64,000 nucleotides of DNA, from NCBI GenBank assembly GCA_001592805.2, contig CP051142.1, positions 186,001 to 250,000 of the forward strand. Direction: 5' to 3'. This document shows, in pieces, positions 25,185 through 37,144 of the stretch (position 1 is the stretch's first letter; each line of letters begins with the position of its first letter). Under the pieces are notes generated by a model. The model did no database searches, was not told the DNA's origin, and saw only the letters and a list, made by a program, of their open reading frames with translations. The DNA is from Peltaster fructicola (taxonomy: Eukaryota; Ascomycota; Dothideomycetes). The position numbers and the translations under genes are program-made.

Positions 25185-26078
25185 CTAAGACCACGCTGAA
25201 GGATGATCCCAAGCTGGCAGGACGAACGGCAACTCATCTGGCCTCTGATCCGGCCAAGTCTTTGCAATCAAAGCCATCAACTCGTCGTACACCACCTTGT
25301 AGCCAGCTGGGTTAAAATGCAAGCCTGGGATATCAGCCAATGATCGCAAGAGGAAGGAAACTTACCATCTCTCAAAAGATCTGCCAGCATCGGATCAATG
25401 CCTGACGACCTCGAACCCGGTAATGGCTTCTCACCAGCAGAGTCATAGCCGGTCTTCTTGATCAAAATCGACCATACATCTAGGCAGACGACACCAAGCT
25501 CGTTTGCGAGCTCGCGAACAGCCTTAGCATATGCAGCATTACTCTCCACGACCCGACGAGGACTCTTCAGATCAGGGAACTTCTCTCTATCAAGGTTCCA
25601 TTGCAAGGTCTCTTCGACTGGCGGCGGTGTGAGCACCATGATCCGCACGCCTTCATGCGCTTGTATGAGCGAGTGGGTGATGATTTTGCGCATGTTCGAC
25701 ACATATTGCTCCAAGGGGATGTGCTGTGGTGTACCCGGTGTATCTGGCAATCTGGAGTCATTCGCTCCGAACCAAATAGTGAGAAAGCGTAGCTTTTGTG
25801 TTGCTGGCGATGGTATTACCATATCGATGATCTCGCGAGCTGTCAGTCGAAGCTCTTGCATTCATGCGTACTCACTTTGAGCGCTTGTTCGCTGTTATAG
25901 CCACTATAACCACCTTCTAAGTCAGTCCGATACATGTTCATGATCCCTGCAGCTCACGATTGATCACATCCAGACGCCGTACGTAAGCATCTGTAAGTGC
26001 AGCACCCAAGGCGAAGCCCCTCTCTTGTGAGAAGCTTTGCTGAGTGAGGCTGTCGCCGAAGAGCATGAACATTTCCAT
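25185..26078 (-). CDS. IAH1: isoamyl acetate-hydrolysing esterase-like SGNH hydrolase
   Basis: GDSL/SGNH esterase. Four exons: 25958-26078, 25876-25913, 25366-25831, 25185-25324; introns of 44, 44 and 41 nt; 254 residues, frame intact. Block I is MFMLFGDSLTQQSFSQERGF with the nucleophile Ser, then VINRGYSGYNSEQALK (block II Gly), FLTIWFGANDS (block III Asn), and the C-terminal GLHFNPAGYKVVYDELM carrying the catalytic His. This order is that of yeast Iah1. The first intron has two possible acceptors three bases apart (TAG at 25917, AAG at 25914); the AAG gives the conserved NRGYSGYN. The second acceptor (GAG at 25832) is weak but needed for frame. Confidence 0.88.
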
Positions 26079-26125
26079 CGCGTTGATAATGACAGACTCT
26101 CACTGCTATGGTCTTCTAACGCGGC

Positions 26126-26419
26126 ATGAACTCACCTGCGTCTAGCAGTGCTCAAGTACGAGACAACTATGAGGTTTGGCTGCAAAGTGGACCGGAGGTG
26201 AGCTCGTTGCTCCACCATGCTTACCAGTACGCAGACTACTCTTTTCGTCTGTCGAAAAGCTCAAAGACTCAGCTCGAGCATACATGGCGACTTTTATTTG
26301 TCGCTGCACAGCCAAAGAGGCATCCTACGTGTGGTGAGACAACCAGTCATGGGCCTGCAGCACCGCCCCATCACGAGCGTAACGGCTTCAGTCACGCTGA
26401 CACCTTTGACCACCTTTAA
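26126..26419 (+). CDS. short hypothetical ORF
   Basis: 97-residue frame starting 48 bp from the IAH1-like ATG on the opposite strand. No recognised domain, signal peptide or homologue. The N-terminal half (RDNYEVWLQSGPEVSSLLHH) looks mildly coding; the rest looks random. It could equally be promoter DNA for the flanking genes. Confidence 0.15.
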   Translation: MNSPASSSAQVRDNYEVWLQSGPEVSSLLHHAYQYADYSFRLSKSSKTQLEHTWRLLFVAAQPKRHPTCGETTSHGPAAPPHHERNGFSHADTFDHL

Positions 26420-26593
26420 GAGAGGATCATCAGGTGCCGCTGAGCTTCACCTCCATTCCCACTGGTTCGTCTACACAAAGCTAAGTCGGACAGAGCATTC
26501 TCATAGCGTTGATCAGATGATCGCAGATCCTTTGAGCTCTCTTTCTTTCACAGTCACTCCTTAACAGCGTGCAACCACAGATGCAGTACGATC

Positions 26594-29335
26594 ATGCCCG
26601 ACAGCACAGCTGCACATACCGAAGCATCTTCAGATGAAGAACTGCACAGCCAGGTTCTGCTTGCAGAGTCGAATAGTCGTCTGAACAGTGTTCGACTTAA
26701 CAATAGCCAGTCCCCTCTAGGCTCGCGAAGCAGGGTGTCCTTACCGAGCTGGCTTCGGCCTACACAGCAGACACACGACGAGCGGACAAGCCTGTTACGG
26801 AATGACTCACAGCAGTCAGATTACTACGCGACTCTGAGCACACCGACTCACCACGAGTGGAGTCGCCATCTCAACTACAGTCAGAGTCTTCGCTCTCGTG
26901 CCGCCAGCAGACGAAGCTCCTTCAGCCGGAAGCTACCAACACTGAACGCGTCGATACTACACTCCGGATCTCAAACGCCACTTCGATCGAGCTTTCCAGA
27001 TACCAGAGCATGGTATGACCAGTTTACTTCCACTGACTGGATCAGAGATGCCATCGCAGACGCTGTACGCGTGAAGGAGTTAAGAGCGCGGAGAGACTGG
27101 AGAGGACGCCTGCAGGCGTTGTTTGATGGTGCCCAGGGCTGGATACTGGTAGCTATCATTGGGTGTCTTACTGCAGGCGTTGCATACGTGATCGACGTTA
27201 CAGAAGCTACCATCTTCGACTTGAAGTCCGGTTTCTGCTCAACGGGCTGGTGGCATAGTAAGAGACGATGCTGTGGCGGTGCGAGCACATGTGACGACTG
27301 GTCTCGTTGGTCGTCTCTCGTGGGTGTTGACGATCGTGATGGCATGAGCTGGCTCAACTTTGCTGCCTTCTGTCTCTGGGTCGTCACGTTAGCAATGCTG
27401 GCTTGTCTGGTGACGCTTGCAACAAAGACCAGCATATCCTCGAACGTCACACTACCGATACTGGATGAGAACCTTGATGCAGACCACTATCGCAAGGATG
27501 GAGACAAGCAATACATCACTATCACTAAGCCTCTCAAAACCTACTACCCGGCTGCTGGATCTGGAGTCGCCGAAGTCAAGACTATCTGCTCTGGCTTCGT
27601 TCTCAGAGGATACCTTGGTGTCAGGACGCTGGCGTGTAAGAGTATTGGTTTGATTCTCAGTGTTGCGTCAGGGCTTTCAATCGGCAAGGTGGGTCGAGAG
27701 CTGGCATGGTGAAATGCACTGACAAGTCGTAGGAAGGACCGTATGTGCACATAGCCACCTGCATTGGCAACATCACATCTCGTATGTTCAAGAAATACAA
27801 CTATAACGACGGCAAGAGGAGAGAAGTCCTCTCAGCCGCGTCTGCATCTGGAGTTGCCGTAGCTTTTGGTGCGCCCATAGGAGGTGTACTCTTCTCGCTA
27901 GAGGAGGTCTCCTACTATTTTCCTTCCAAGACGCTTTTCAGGACATTCTTCTGCTCCATAGTGGCAGCACTGTCACTGAAATTCCTCAATCCATACGGGA
28001 CTGGCAAGATTGTCTTGTTCGAGGTTCGCTATCTTACGGACTGGCACCCGCTTGAGATCATCATCTTCTGCTTCCTTGGCGTTGCTGGAGGCATCCTCGG
28101 TGCCGGCTTCATCAAGGCGAGCCGTCTCTGGGCAAAAACCTTCCGCAGAATCGGCTTCATCAAGCACTCACCCTTGACTGAGGTCTTTCTGGTGGCACTC
28201 ACTACAGGTCTAGTGAGCTTCTGGAATCGCTACACAAGATTGCCGGTGGCGGAGTTGCTCTTTGAGCTCGCCACAACTTGCGATACCTTCTCAGACAGTG
28301 GTATGAGTCTGTGTGCTACGCAAGAGCGCATACCGCAAGTCATCAAGTATCTGTTGTGGGCCTTCGTTGTCAAAGCTCTGCTTACTGTTATTTCCTTTGG
28401 CATCAAGGTGCCAGCAGGCATCTATGTGCCGTCCATGGTGGTTGGGGCTTGCTGGGCAGGATCGTCGGGCATGCATTGCAGTATGCCATCCTGGAATCAC
28501 CACGTTTTGCAGGATTGGTTGGCTGTCCACTCGATGGCAATCCAGAGACCTGTGTTGTTCCAGGAGTCTATGCCCTGGTGGCTGCAGGTGCCACAATGAC
28601 TGGCGTGACAAGGTTGTCCGTGTGTCTGGCGATCATCCTTTTCGAGCTCACTGGCAGTCTTGAGCACGTCTTGCCATTTTCTCTGGGTGTCCTCATCGCC
28701 AAGTGGACTGCCGATGCTCTGGAGCCGTCAAGCATCTACGATCTCCTGATGGACGCATATCCATACCTGGACTCGAGTCACCGACCAAGTTTCGATGCGG
28801 AGCTCGCAGACATCGTAACGGCACCCTCAACTAGTGACTGCATCGATATAACGGACTCTCCATGGATCTCAGCTATAGATCTTCGCCAAAAGCTGCAGTA
28901 CCTCCATCTGGCCGGCGAGGTAGATGGAGGCTTTCCGATCGTCCAGGATGACCTGCTCAGAGGTTTTTGCCAGCACCTGATCTTGAGTTTGCTCTCGATA
29001 GCATAGAGCGAGAAGGAGATGCAAAGTGCTATGTGAATCCGCACAGCGACCGCCCGGATCAAAGTCAGGAGCCTTGGCAGGACGATGACGAGAGCGCAGC
29101 AACTTCGCCTCAACAAGCATTCGACAGCGATCATGTGGACCTCACCAGCTATATCGATCCGGCGCCGGTCGCTCTCGATATCTGTTCTCCTATGGACCTT
29201 GTCTTCGAGATGTTCACCAGGCTTGGCTTACGGTACGTTTGTGTTCTGCGAGATGGTAGATATGCAGGTAAGGTGCATAAGAAGGCGTTCGTTAAACATG
29301 TGAAAGAGTCACATGAACGGGAGCGTAAGGTCTAG
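26594..29335 (+). CDS. CLC-family chloride channel/transporter with two CBS domains
   Basis: Voltage-gated chloride channel family, probably organellar. ATG at 26594; one 44-nt intron (27689-27732). A long Ser-rich cytosolic N terminus is followed by about 10-11 membrane segments. Selectivity motifs: GSGVAEVKTICSGF (usual GSGIPE altered, as in one fungal clade), GKEGPYVHIA split exactly by the intron with the gating Glu kept, and VPAGIYVPSMVVG. C-terminal CBS domains: ITDSPWISAIDLRQKL and LGLRYVCVLRDGRYAG. Two one-base losses are apparent: near 28447-28452 (VVGA to LLGRIVGH; gctttg expected, gcttg seen) and in the T run at 28964-28968 (LLRGF to LPAPDLEFAL). With both restored the CDS is 900 codons. 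Assembly indels are the likely cause. Confidence 0.93.
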
Positions 29336-29593
29336 CATTTGAGGAAAGAGCATAGCGCTGGCATTATGTGAGTGACCCCATGAGCAAAGCAGCCTTTCTA
29401 CTCATAGAGAAGTTCGATAGATCGAGCAGCCTATTTCTTGTTGTCCCAGCATTCTGAGTTATAATATTCACATTCTCATAACAGTCGGTGCGAAGTTTAA
29501 GCCCGTGCAATTGCCATACATCACTTCTACAACAACATCAGCGTCAACAACCTCACTCCATACACTCAACCACAACCAGCCTGACCTCCGTCC

Positions 29594-30658
29594 ATGATGA
29601 CGACGCAGAGTGACGGTGCAAGCGAGTCCACGTCAACGAAGCCTGACAAATATCGCGTTTGTACGATCCTGCTTCGGCAATCAACACGCCATGTCTTACC
29701 CGACCTCACTCCTCGTCAAGCTCAAGGCGTGCGTCTGAAACCTCATATAGCGCAAGTAGAAACCAACCTGCTCGAAAGAATTCCAGTCGAGCTGATTGTC
29801 GAGATATGCATCCATCATCTAGACCTCAGATCGCTCATGGCACTTCGCCAGGTTAGTGATGCCTGCGAAACAACAACACCGTTGCTGACCGTGCTCTAGG
29901 TGAATCGCCGTACAAGACTTCTCATCAGCAACATTCACGAATATCGGATCGTGGCCAAGCATGCGTCTGACGTGCTGTGGAGCACTATGCAAACCTACAT
30001 GAGCGGAGTACAGAGTCTGTTTATGCTGTACAAGGCGTTGTGCCAGCAGGACTGCTCAATTTGTGAGGCTCGATCAGGGCCCTTCTTGTTCATGCCGACA
30101 CTCGTGCGCTGCTGTCATCCCTGCTCGAGCACGAGGAGCCTTGGCATGGTCTGGGAACAGATGATGTGGGAACAACTGCCTGAGTATGAACAGACTTGCG
30201 CCGATCTCCCAAGGTACGGCGTGGCCAGGGTCAAGCAGCTTGTAAACACCCGGACCGATCGTCGGCCAGCAATGCTTCTCTTTACGATTGAGCAGCGACT
30301 TCCACCGCATCTCACAGAGTTGAAGGTCAAGATCTTCCTGCACGGATGGAACCTGTTCTCCCCAATCACTCAAGGCTTTGACACTTGTAGGCTACTACCA
30401 TTCTTCAATCCGACCACTGGACAGGTTACCCAGAGTCTTGCGTGTGCTGGCTGTGTAGTCAGGAAGGTTCGCGGGTTCTACACGCCAAAAGAGCTGCACG
30501 ATCATATCGACAACTGTCCATATGCCGATCGTCTCTGGAAGGGCACATCAGAAGGTACTCACGAGACTGAAGAACTATCACAGCTGCGGCGTAAGGGTGA
30601 CATTGGACCTGGCCTGCCTGTGATGGCAAGGCACACAAAGCGAAGGAAGAAGGTGTGA
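29594..30658 (+). CDS. F-box protein with cysteine-rich regions
   Basis: Two exons (48-nt intron 29852-29899) give 338 residues. The F-box is LLERIPVELIVEICIHHLDLRS, running across the intron to LMALRQVNRRTRLL, at about residues 60-95; it would recruit substrates to an SCF ubiquitin ligase. A cysteine pattern follows: CQQDCSICEARSGPFLFMPT then RCCHPC, as in many ascomycete F-box proteins, and near the C terminus CAGCVVRK with HDHIDNCPYADRLW, which could bind zinc. The target is unknown. Frame intact. Confidence 0.8.
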
Positions 30659-30667
30659 GGGTACGGG

Positions 30668-30874
30668 TCACAGGTAGACGACGAGATGAGTGAACCTCAG
30701 GTCGCGAGAGATAGTGACTGAGCCAGTGGTGCGATGATCAACGTACTGATGCTTCTTGACTTGCGCAGCAATCAAGGCACTGTCCTGCAGGGAATCAGAC
30801 AGGTGTAATGCGCGAAGCGACGTGCGAGAGCTGAAGAGGTCTCCTGCGTCCACTTCCCAATCAGGAAAGGTCAT
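30668..30874 (-). CDS. short hypothetical ORF
   Basis: 68 residues from an ATG at 30874 (MTFPDWEVDAGDLFSSRTSL), ending ten bases from the F-box gene's stop. No known domain. Composition is plausible for coding but the length gives little weight; it may be an internal exon or chance. Confidence 0.2.
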   Translation of the reverse strand: MTFPDWEVDAGDLFSSRTSLRALHLSDSLQDSALIAAQVKKHQYVDHRTTGSVTISRDLRFTHLVVYL

Positions 30875-31430
30875 GGTTCAAGCAAGCTCGTCTAGAAGAT
30901 ACACCGCGCCGTGCGATACCTAACCTTACTGCCATCCAGCTGTCCACAATCATGCACTATCCTGGACGACCGAGACGCATCAATAGACTCCTGCAAGTTT
31001 CGACAGTGGTGTATGGGTCCACGAGGCCCCCAACGCGCTTGTGGCAGAATGCTTCTGCAGATGCTTGTCATCGTGGTAGGATCTATTCTCAGCCTTAGCC
31101 AGCCACAACCGTGTGACTACAGGCGTTTTCCGGGAAGTGTAATTTGTGTAGTCCACCGCGCGTGGTCACCTCCTCCCGATGGCTGGGAGGTGTGCTGCAG
31201 TGCAGTGTGGCGCTGTGTAGAAGCAGGAGTACTCAGCCAGACCGCAGCTTGTCAGTACCTCCAACACATGCCTTGACGATGCTTGCAGGTTGGGCATATA
31301 TCTCTCCTCTGTTCTCAGTCCGAAGCGAGGAACACCTCTGGTCCATCATTTACGCTTAACAGCTCTAATTCCCTACACAATCGATCATAACAGACACATT
31401 GGGTCCATTCAGGGAATTGACAGAGTCGAC
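30875..31430. other. intergenic region upstream of the DUF2235 gene
   Basis: About 555 bp with no supported gene; it should contain the DUF2235 gene's promoter. Only scattered short frames without recognisable products. Confidence 0.4.
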
Positions 31431-33011
31431 ATGGATGACGAACTGTACGACGCTGAGAGCAAGAAGCTTATTCTATGCTTTGATGGTAAGAGAGGTATTT
31501 AGACGGTCAAGGCTCAGCTAACGACTTTGTGAGGCACCAGCAACTCTTTCCAAGGCGACGATAGCGACACTAATGTGGTCAAACTCTTCGAGATGTTCGA
31601 CCGGCGGGTGAAGAACCAGTATCACTACTATCAGCCTGGTATTGGAACATACGCAGCTCATGCAGGCATCCACAACGTGCAGGAAATTACACTCCGTGCG
31701 AGGATTGGTTCTGTGCTCGATGAGATGAATGCTGGCTCGTTCGCTGAGCATGTCCTTGCTGGCTACAAGTTCCTTATGAGGTACTACATGGAAGGTGTGT
31801 CTCATCAGCCTTGTGAGCTCAGTACTAACGTACCCAGGCGATAAGGTCTACATCTTCGGCTTCTCTCGTGGAGCTTATACAGCTCGCTTCTTGACCGAAC
31901 TCCTGGACAGTGTAGGCCTGCTAAGCAAGGGCAACGAAGAGATGCTGCCCTTTTTGTGGTATTCATATAGTCAGTACAGGCGAGACTCGACCAACAAATC
32001 ACTCAAGAGAAAGCTCTCAGACATGAGCAGCACCTTCTGTCGAGTTGCACCGCCAAAAGACGTCAACGAAGACACTCAGCGCCCTCCGTTTGTCTACTTT
32101 CTTGGGCTCTGGGTAAGCTATGCTCCTCGCTGCTCGGACTTGGCTGATCATGTTAGGATTGTGTCAACAGTGTCGCCAGATTGAGAGACGCCGAGATTGA
32201 CGAACATGCGGTAGCCAGCTCTAACATAGCATATCACATCCGACATGCCGTAGCATGCGCAGAGAGGAGGGTGATGTTCCTACCTACTCTCTTTCTCCAT
32301 GGAGACAACAAGGTCGGCACCTGCAAGGAGCACTGGTTCGCTGGCAATCACGGTGATGTTGGAGGCGGGTGGCCTCGTAATGGTGATGACCTACTCCTTA
32401 GCGATATACCTCTGATCTGGATGGTCCAGGAACTGCAGGAACAGGAACGACTAGACAACGACGCACTTCAGATCTCCTGGCGACCTTTCTCGCACAATGC
32501 AGCAGCATCCCGAAACACATTCGAGTTCAGACGGCGGCAGCTGGAGACCAGCCTGCTTCAGTTGAAGCATGATGGTGGCGACAGGTGTCTCAGCCATGAC
32601 ACTATGAAATTCACCGGCAATGGACCTGGAGGTATGGCCAAGAGCATGATGGCTGGGTTTTGGTGAGTCAAAACAACCTTTGATACGCTTTACTGACTTT
32701 TCAGGCTCTTCTTAGAGATGCTCCCTCTGAAACATTCCAACATCGTGTGGGAGCAGCAGAGACAGGTTGACGAGGAGTTTAAGCGCCCACTGCTGAAGCG
32801 GCAAGGCAGCTATACAACAAAGTCGACCAATTGGTGGCACCTAGGCTTCCCTCGACGCATACCCACACTCGCTACGATAGATCCGTCAGTTGAGCTCCTG
32901 CGCCGATTCAGGGTGATCTCAGGCTCATGGAAGTATGGCTGTGGCACGACGACGACGACAAGGACGACTCGGGCAGCGGCTGAGTTTCGGTACTGGGATC
33001 CTTCTGGATAG
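31431..33011 (+). CDS. DUF2235 alpha/beta-hydrolase (Tle1-phospholipase-like)
   Basis: Five exons with introns at 31486-31533, 31795-31837, 32113-32156 and 32663-32704 (42-48 nt) give 467 residues, frame intact. The N-terminal strand KKLILCFDGTSNSFQGDDSD is the DUF2235 opening. The nucleophile elbow is VYIFGFSRGAYTARFL (GFSRG as GxSxG), followed by GLWDCVNSVARLRD, which normally carries the acid, and WFAGNHGDVGGGWP with the catalytic His. Members are widespread in fungi and relate to bacterial type VI phospholipase effectors, but their fungal substrates are unknown. No signal peptide. The first intron's acceptor is GAG at 31531-31533, chosen because it restores FDGTSNSF. Confidence 0.9.
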
Positions 33012-33099
33012 TGATGACATGAGTAAACGTTCAGTGTATTATAAATCTCCTCCACATAACGATTTGGTATCTCGCGCAAAACAAAATGCACATCTTTCC

Positions 33100-33587
33100 T
33101 CACTCAATAGCCACCTCGTTCGCTCGTGCGGCAGCCTTCTTCTTCAGTCCTAGCAACTCTTTACTCTTCTCCATCATGCCAGTGAAACTGCCAGCACGGT
33201 CTGCGGCGCCCTTGCTAGGCTGTCTGCTCTTTGGGCGGTCGCCGTCGCCCACAGTCACCATGTTTCCATCGCCGCCTCTGCCCCAGTGGAATGTGCCGTG
33301 CGCCTCCTTGGTGTGATGTTGTGGTGCTTCAACGTCTTGCGCTGCCCGTCTGGTGTCAGAGCAAGTGGTGCTGGCCATGTTGCCGCTTCCTGTTGTACGA
33401 TCAGCTCCGCTATCGAGTGCGCCTTGGCTCACAGACCTCCGCGTCCGGTGGTGAACACATCCGACTTGATCGTAGGCGTCTGTAGATCTGCCGCTGAACT
33501 GCCAGTATTCTCTGGTCGAGCGTTGATGTTGCCGGCTCCGCCACGGCCGTGGCTCGAAGTTCTGATGCTCTCAGTTGGTCGAGACAT
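33100..33587 (-). CDS. DUF3602 Gly-rich small protein
   Basis: Small hydrophilic protein with the repeated GRGG(A/D)GN signature of DUF3602: SSHGRGGAGNINARPE near residue 13, TTGRGG near 47, TTGSGNMAS, then HWGRGGDGNMVTVGDGDRP. The C terminus is basic (LGLKKKAAARANEVAIE). Function unknown; several relatives are stress-responsive. ATG at 33587. The frame slips once at about 33428-33438, after TTGRGGL; one added base gives 163 codons in total. No intron needed. The single slip is like those in the neighbouring genes. Confidence 0.8.
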
Positions 33588-34953
33588 GTCTGTCGCGCGC
33601 GCTAGCCAGGAGCTGTATGAGGAAGACGGAGAGTGAAGAGAAGAAATCAGAGGATAAAATGTAGTCAACTGGACCCAGTGTCCGACCAACCTATCTTCGG
33701 CGCTCACTACTTGTTCGTAGGCGTGCCATAGACCGCATGCAGTATTGGATTGTGGTTACGTAAAAACCACGCACAAGCTAGCTTGGCAATAGCATGGCAA
33801 CATTTCTGATACCTTCGTACTTGGCGTGCAACAGCTCGGATGATCGTGTTGCCAGTCCTCGAGGAAGAAAGTGCAGGATATGTGTATGAAACGGATGTTG
33901 GATGACGCTGATAAGAAATCAGATGTGACAGGCCTGCCGATACGTGCTGCAGTGTCATGCAGCAAACTGCAGGGTATAAAGCCATGTGCTGCGCTATCTC
34001 ATGGCCAAGAAGCCTATCTTATCTTGAAAAATAATTGAGCGCTAACGTATCTCACCAAAAGCTGCAGTCTTGAAGATCGCTCTGTTGCTCATGAGCAGTC
34101 CTTGACCGTCACGGTCCTGGAAACTCCAGCAGGCTGCTGTCTTGATCAGTGCCAGATATAGGAGCCAGCTCCGAAGTGTCTCGAGTGTGATGACATTGGG
34201 TAAGATCATCGCAGACGTGAGCCTTTCTGCAGAACGCTCATTACCAGCGCGGTCTCCTGCTTGGCAAGTGAGGACTCCTGTCTCGAGCTACAGGACTCAA
34301 GAAGAGATGAACGAGAGACCGAGCGACACTTGCTGATGGCCACGTCGTCAGTGTAAAGTCTGAGAAGATATTGCATGATGAGTTTCTAACAACACCGACT
34401 CAAGGACAACAGATTTCGATCGAAGTTGCGCTTCGGACGAAGACTCATGCAGTTGTATTGGCATGAATAGGCCTGTCCACCTGTCCTTCAAGCACGTCCA
34501 CAGAGTGATGGCGGTTGTGTCTGAACGGCATGATGATGTCCTTGACGATGGTGGTGGCATTATGTAGGCTTCGTGTTGAGCCGCACGGTCATCCCATTCC
34601 TCATCGCGTTGGGCGTCTGTGTGTCGGTGATGTAGTCGATTGAAGCAAGCTTCAGCCGTACTGTGAGAGCGCCAATGGCAGTCTGCATGTTAGATCGCGG
34701 TCAGGCGTAAGGACAGTACACTTGCGTATCGCACTGCTTCTCTTGTGAAGCAGCAGGCAGCGTTGATAATGCTCTCCAAAGTCACCCCACAATATCCCGG
34801 AATAGAGGCAGCTGCCCCAACTTAGCCAGTCGGCCCGTATGGAGGCTCGTGCATCGACAGCTCAACAATCCAGAGGTCAACCAACGAAGTTTTGCAAAAC
34901 ATCTGATCACTACACATCCGTTGTCGTTGCTATCACCACAGAACGCCGGCACG
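33588..34953. other. intergenic region with a possible gene fragment
   Basis: 1.37 kb between the DUF3602 start and PDA1, divergent. On the minus strand 34688-34445 a coding-like stretch begins at an ATG (MQTAIGALTVRLKLASIDYI) and continues in a shifted frame after about 34559 (TTIVKDIIMPFRHNRHHSVD). I do not recognise the family; it could be a small gene with an indel. The rest shows nothing beyond the two promoters. Confidence 0.3.
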
Positions 34954-36527
34954 ATGTTGACCAAGCTCGCCCCTCGTGTGATCGCCGCGCCATCGCGACA
35001 CAACGTCCTCCGCACAAGCTTCAGCCCAGCAGTCCGACGGAACGTCACCACAGATGCCGCCAGCAGTCATGTCGAGAAGCATGAAGTGCCTTCGGTATGG
35101 AGTCTTGTGTAGAGCTGTTTGTCAGGCTAACACCATGTAGGGCGACGAAGAGCCTTTCCAGGTCCGCCTCTCCGAGGAGGCTTTCGAAACATACGAGATC
35201 GACCCTCCAGCATACACTCTCGATACCACGAAGAAAGAGTTGAAGCAGATGTATTACGACATGGTAGCTGTTCGGTAGGTTTGGGTAAGCTGTACTTGCT
35301 TGATACCACTGACACTCGCAGACGCATGGAGATGGCTGCGGACCGACTCTACAAAGAGAAGAAGATCAGAGGCTTCTGTCATCTATCCACCGGACAAGAG
35401 GCAGTGGCTGTGGGCATAGGTGCGTCTCGCGATTGCTGGCAAGACTGGCAATGCCTTTTTGGGCGAACATGGCGGATTTTCTGACTTCTTGGAAACAGAA
35501 CACGCTATAACAAAGCAGGACCACATCATTACTGCTTATCGTTGCCATGGCTTTGCTCTGATGCGTGGCGGAACCGGAACAGTCCGTTCGATCATTGGAG
35601 AGCTGTTGGGACGTCGAGAGGGCATTGCACATGGCAAGGGTGGCTCCATGCACATGTTCTCCACTGGCTTCTATGGTGGAAACGGTATCGTCGGCGCTCA
35701 GGTGCCTGTTGGCGCTGGTATTGCCTTCGCCAACAAGTACGAGGGCAAAGATAACGTGACACTGGCACTCTACGGGTGGGTTGCAAGCTTCTCTAGCACC
35801 ATACCAAATTACTGACCGCAATTCTCCAGTGACGGCGCTAGTAATCAAGGGCAGATCTATGAGGCGTACAACATGGCCAAGCTGTGGAAGCTGCCGATCA
35901 TCTTCGCTTGTGAGAGTAAGTGAAACAGATCTCGCCTGGTCTTCGAATCGTAGTGATCCGGACGACTAACTCCATATAGACAACAAATATGGTATGGGAA
36001 CGTCGTCAGCTCGATCATCAGCTTTGACGGACTATTACAAGCGCGGACAATACATCCCAGGCCTCAAGATCAACGGCATGGATGTGCTTGCAGTCAAGGC
36101 TGCAGTAGAACACGGCAAGAAGTGGTGCAGCGAGGGCAATGGACCACTAGTCCACGAGTACGTCACCTACCGATATGGTGGACATTCCATGTCAGACCCA
36201 GGAACCACATACCGTACTCGTGAGGAGATTCAACGCATGCGATCCACTCAAGATCCGATTGCCGGCTTGAAGCAGAGGCTGCTCGACTGGGGTGTCACTG
36301 ATGAGGAAGAGCTCAAGTCCCTCGACAAGTCAGCCCGAGCACACGTCGATGAGGAAGTCGCTGCAGCAGAGGCTATGGCCGCACCAGAGGCGACCCCAGA
36401 GGTGCTCTTTGAGGATATCTACGTCAAGGGAAGTGAGCCACAGTTCTTGCGCGGCAGGATACCAGAGGAGAACTACTACTACCCAGACCGCCCAGTTGAG
36501 GTTCCAAAGAGCCCAGCCCAGACATGA
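34954..36527 (+). CDS. PDA1: pyruvate dehydrogenase E1 component, alpha subunit (mitochondrial)
   Basis: Thiamine-diphosphate-dependent decarboxylation of pyruvate, feeding acetyl-CoA to the TCA cycle. Six exons; introns 35095-35140, 35275-35321, 35420-35498, 35776-35829 and 35916-35979 give 427 residues with no frame break. The N terminus is a mitochondrial presequence ([20 protein letters not shown], rich in Arg/Ser, no acid). Landmarks: [33 protein letters not shown], the E1-alpha signature [10 protein letters not shown], the ThDP/Mg motif [20 protein letters not shown] to NNKYGMGT, and the phosphorylation-loop region [20 protein letters not shown], with the conserved regulatory serines. 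C terminus ends SPAQT. Confidence 0.97.
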
Positions 36528-37084
36528 TTGAAGAGCGAAGGCGTCTAGGTGTATAAGACCTTGCCATGGGTCGAGCTTGTTTAGTATATGTAATCCTGCA
36601 TTGTGAGCGAATACCATGTGCTGTTCCTGCAGCGCACTCTACTGAGCATGAGCTCTATAGCTGTAGGACTGTCAGCGTGCCTCACTGCTGACCTGCTATC
36701 CTTCAATCTACGACTCTCTGCTACCTGGGGCAGTGCAGTACCTGCTCGGCAAGATGCCCGGTGATGCAGTGCGTTATTGAGATCTGATCTGGAGTAGATG
36801 CAATCCGCACAGCATGTACATTCCTCCCGCACGCCTCACCGCCGATGAGACACTCCATGACACCTGCTACCATCGACGATGGGTGCCAAGTGTGCTATAC
36901 GTGATGAGCGACAGGTCCTAGAAGCTGACTCGCTTGGTCAAACACGTTGTCTTCAACCATAGCTGCTTTGAGTGCTCGAATCATACATGTCGGAGCTCAA
37001 TCACTTACTTGTCATAGTTCTCACCTCAAGATCTATTTGATGGAAATCAATAACTGCTGGGAGCATATTGCAAGAGAGCTTCTA

Positions 37085-37098
37085 TCATCACGTGATGA
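37085..37098. promoter_or_regulatory. perfect palindrome TCATCACGTGATGA (E-box core)
   Basis: A 14-bp perfect palindrome around CACGTG, 153 bp upstream of the complex I subunit ATG. TCACGTGA is the site of Cbf1/bHLH regulators in ascomycetes, which act on respiratory and sulfur genes in several yeasts. Binding here is inferred. Confidence 0.5.
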
Positions 37099-37137
37099 GC
37101 TTCCAGTCTGTCGAAACGCATTGACGCTCTAGCTTGA

Positions 37138-37144
37138 CCAATCA
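37138..37144 (+). promoter_or_regulatory. CCAAT box (HAP-complex type, CCAATCA)
   Basis: CCAATCA about 107 bp upstream of the complex I subunit start, the usual placement for a HAP/CBC-bound CCAAT element in genes of respiration. Inferred from motif and position only. Confidence 0.45.
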
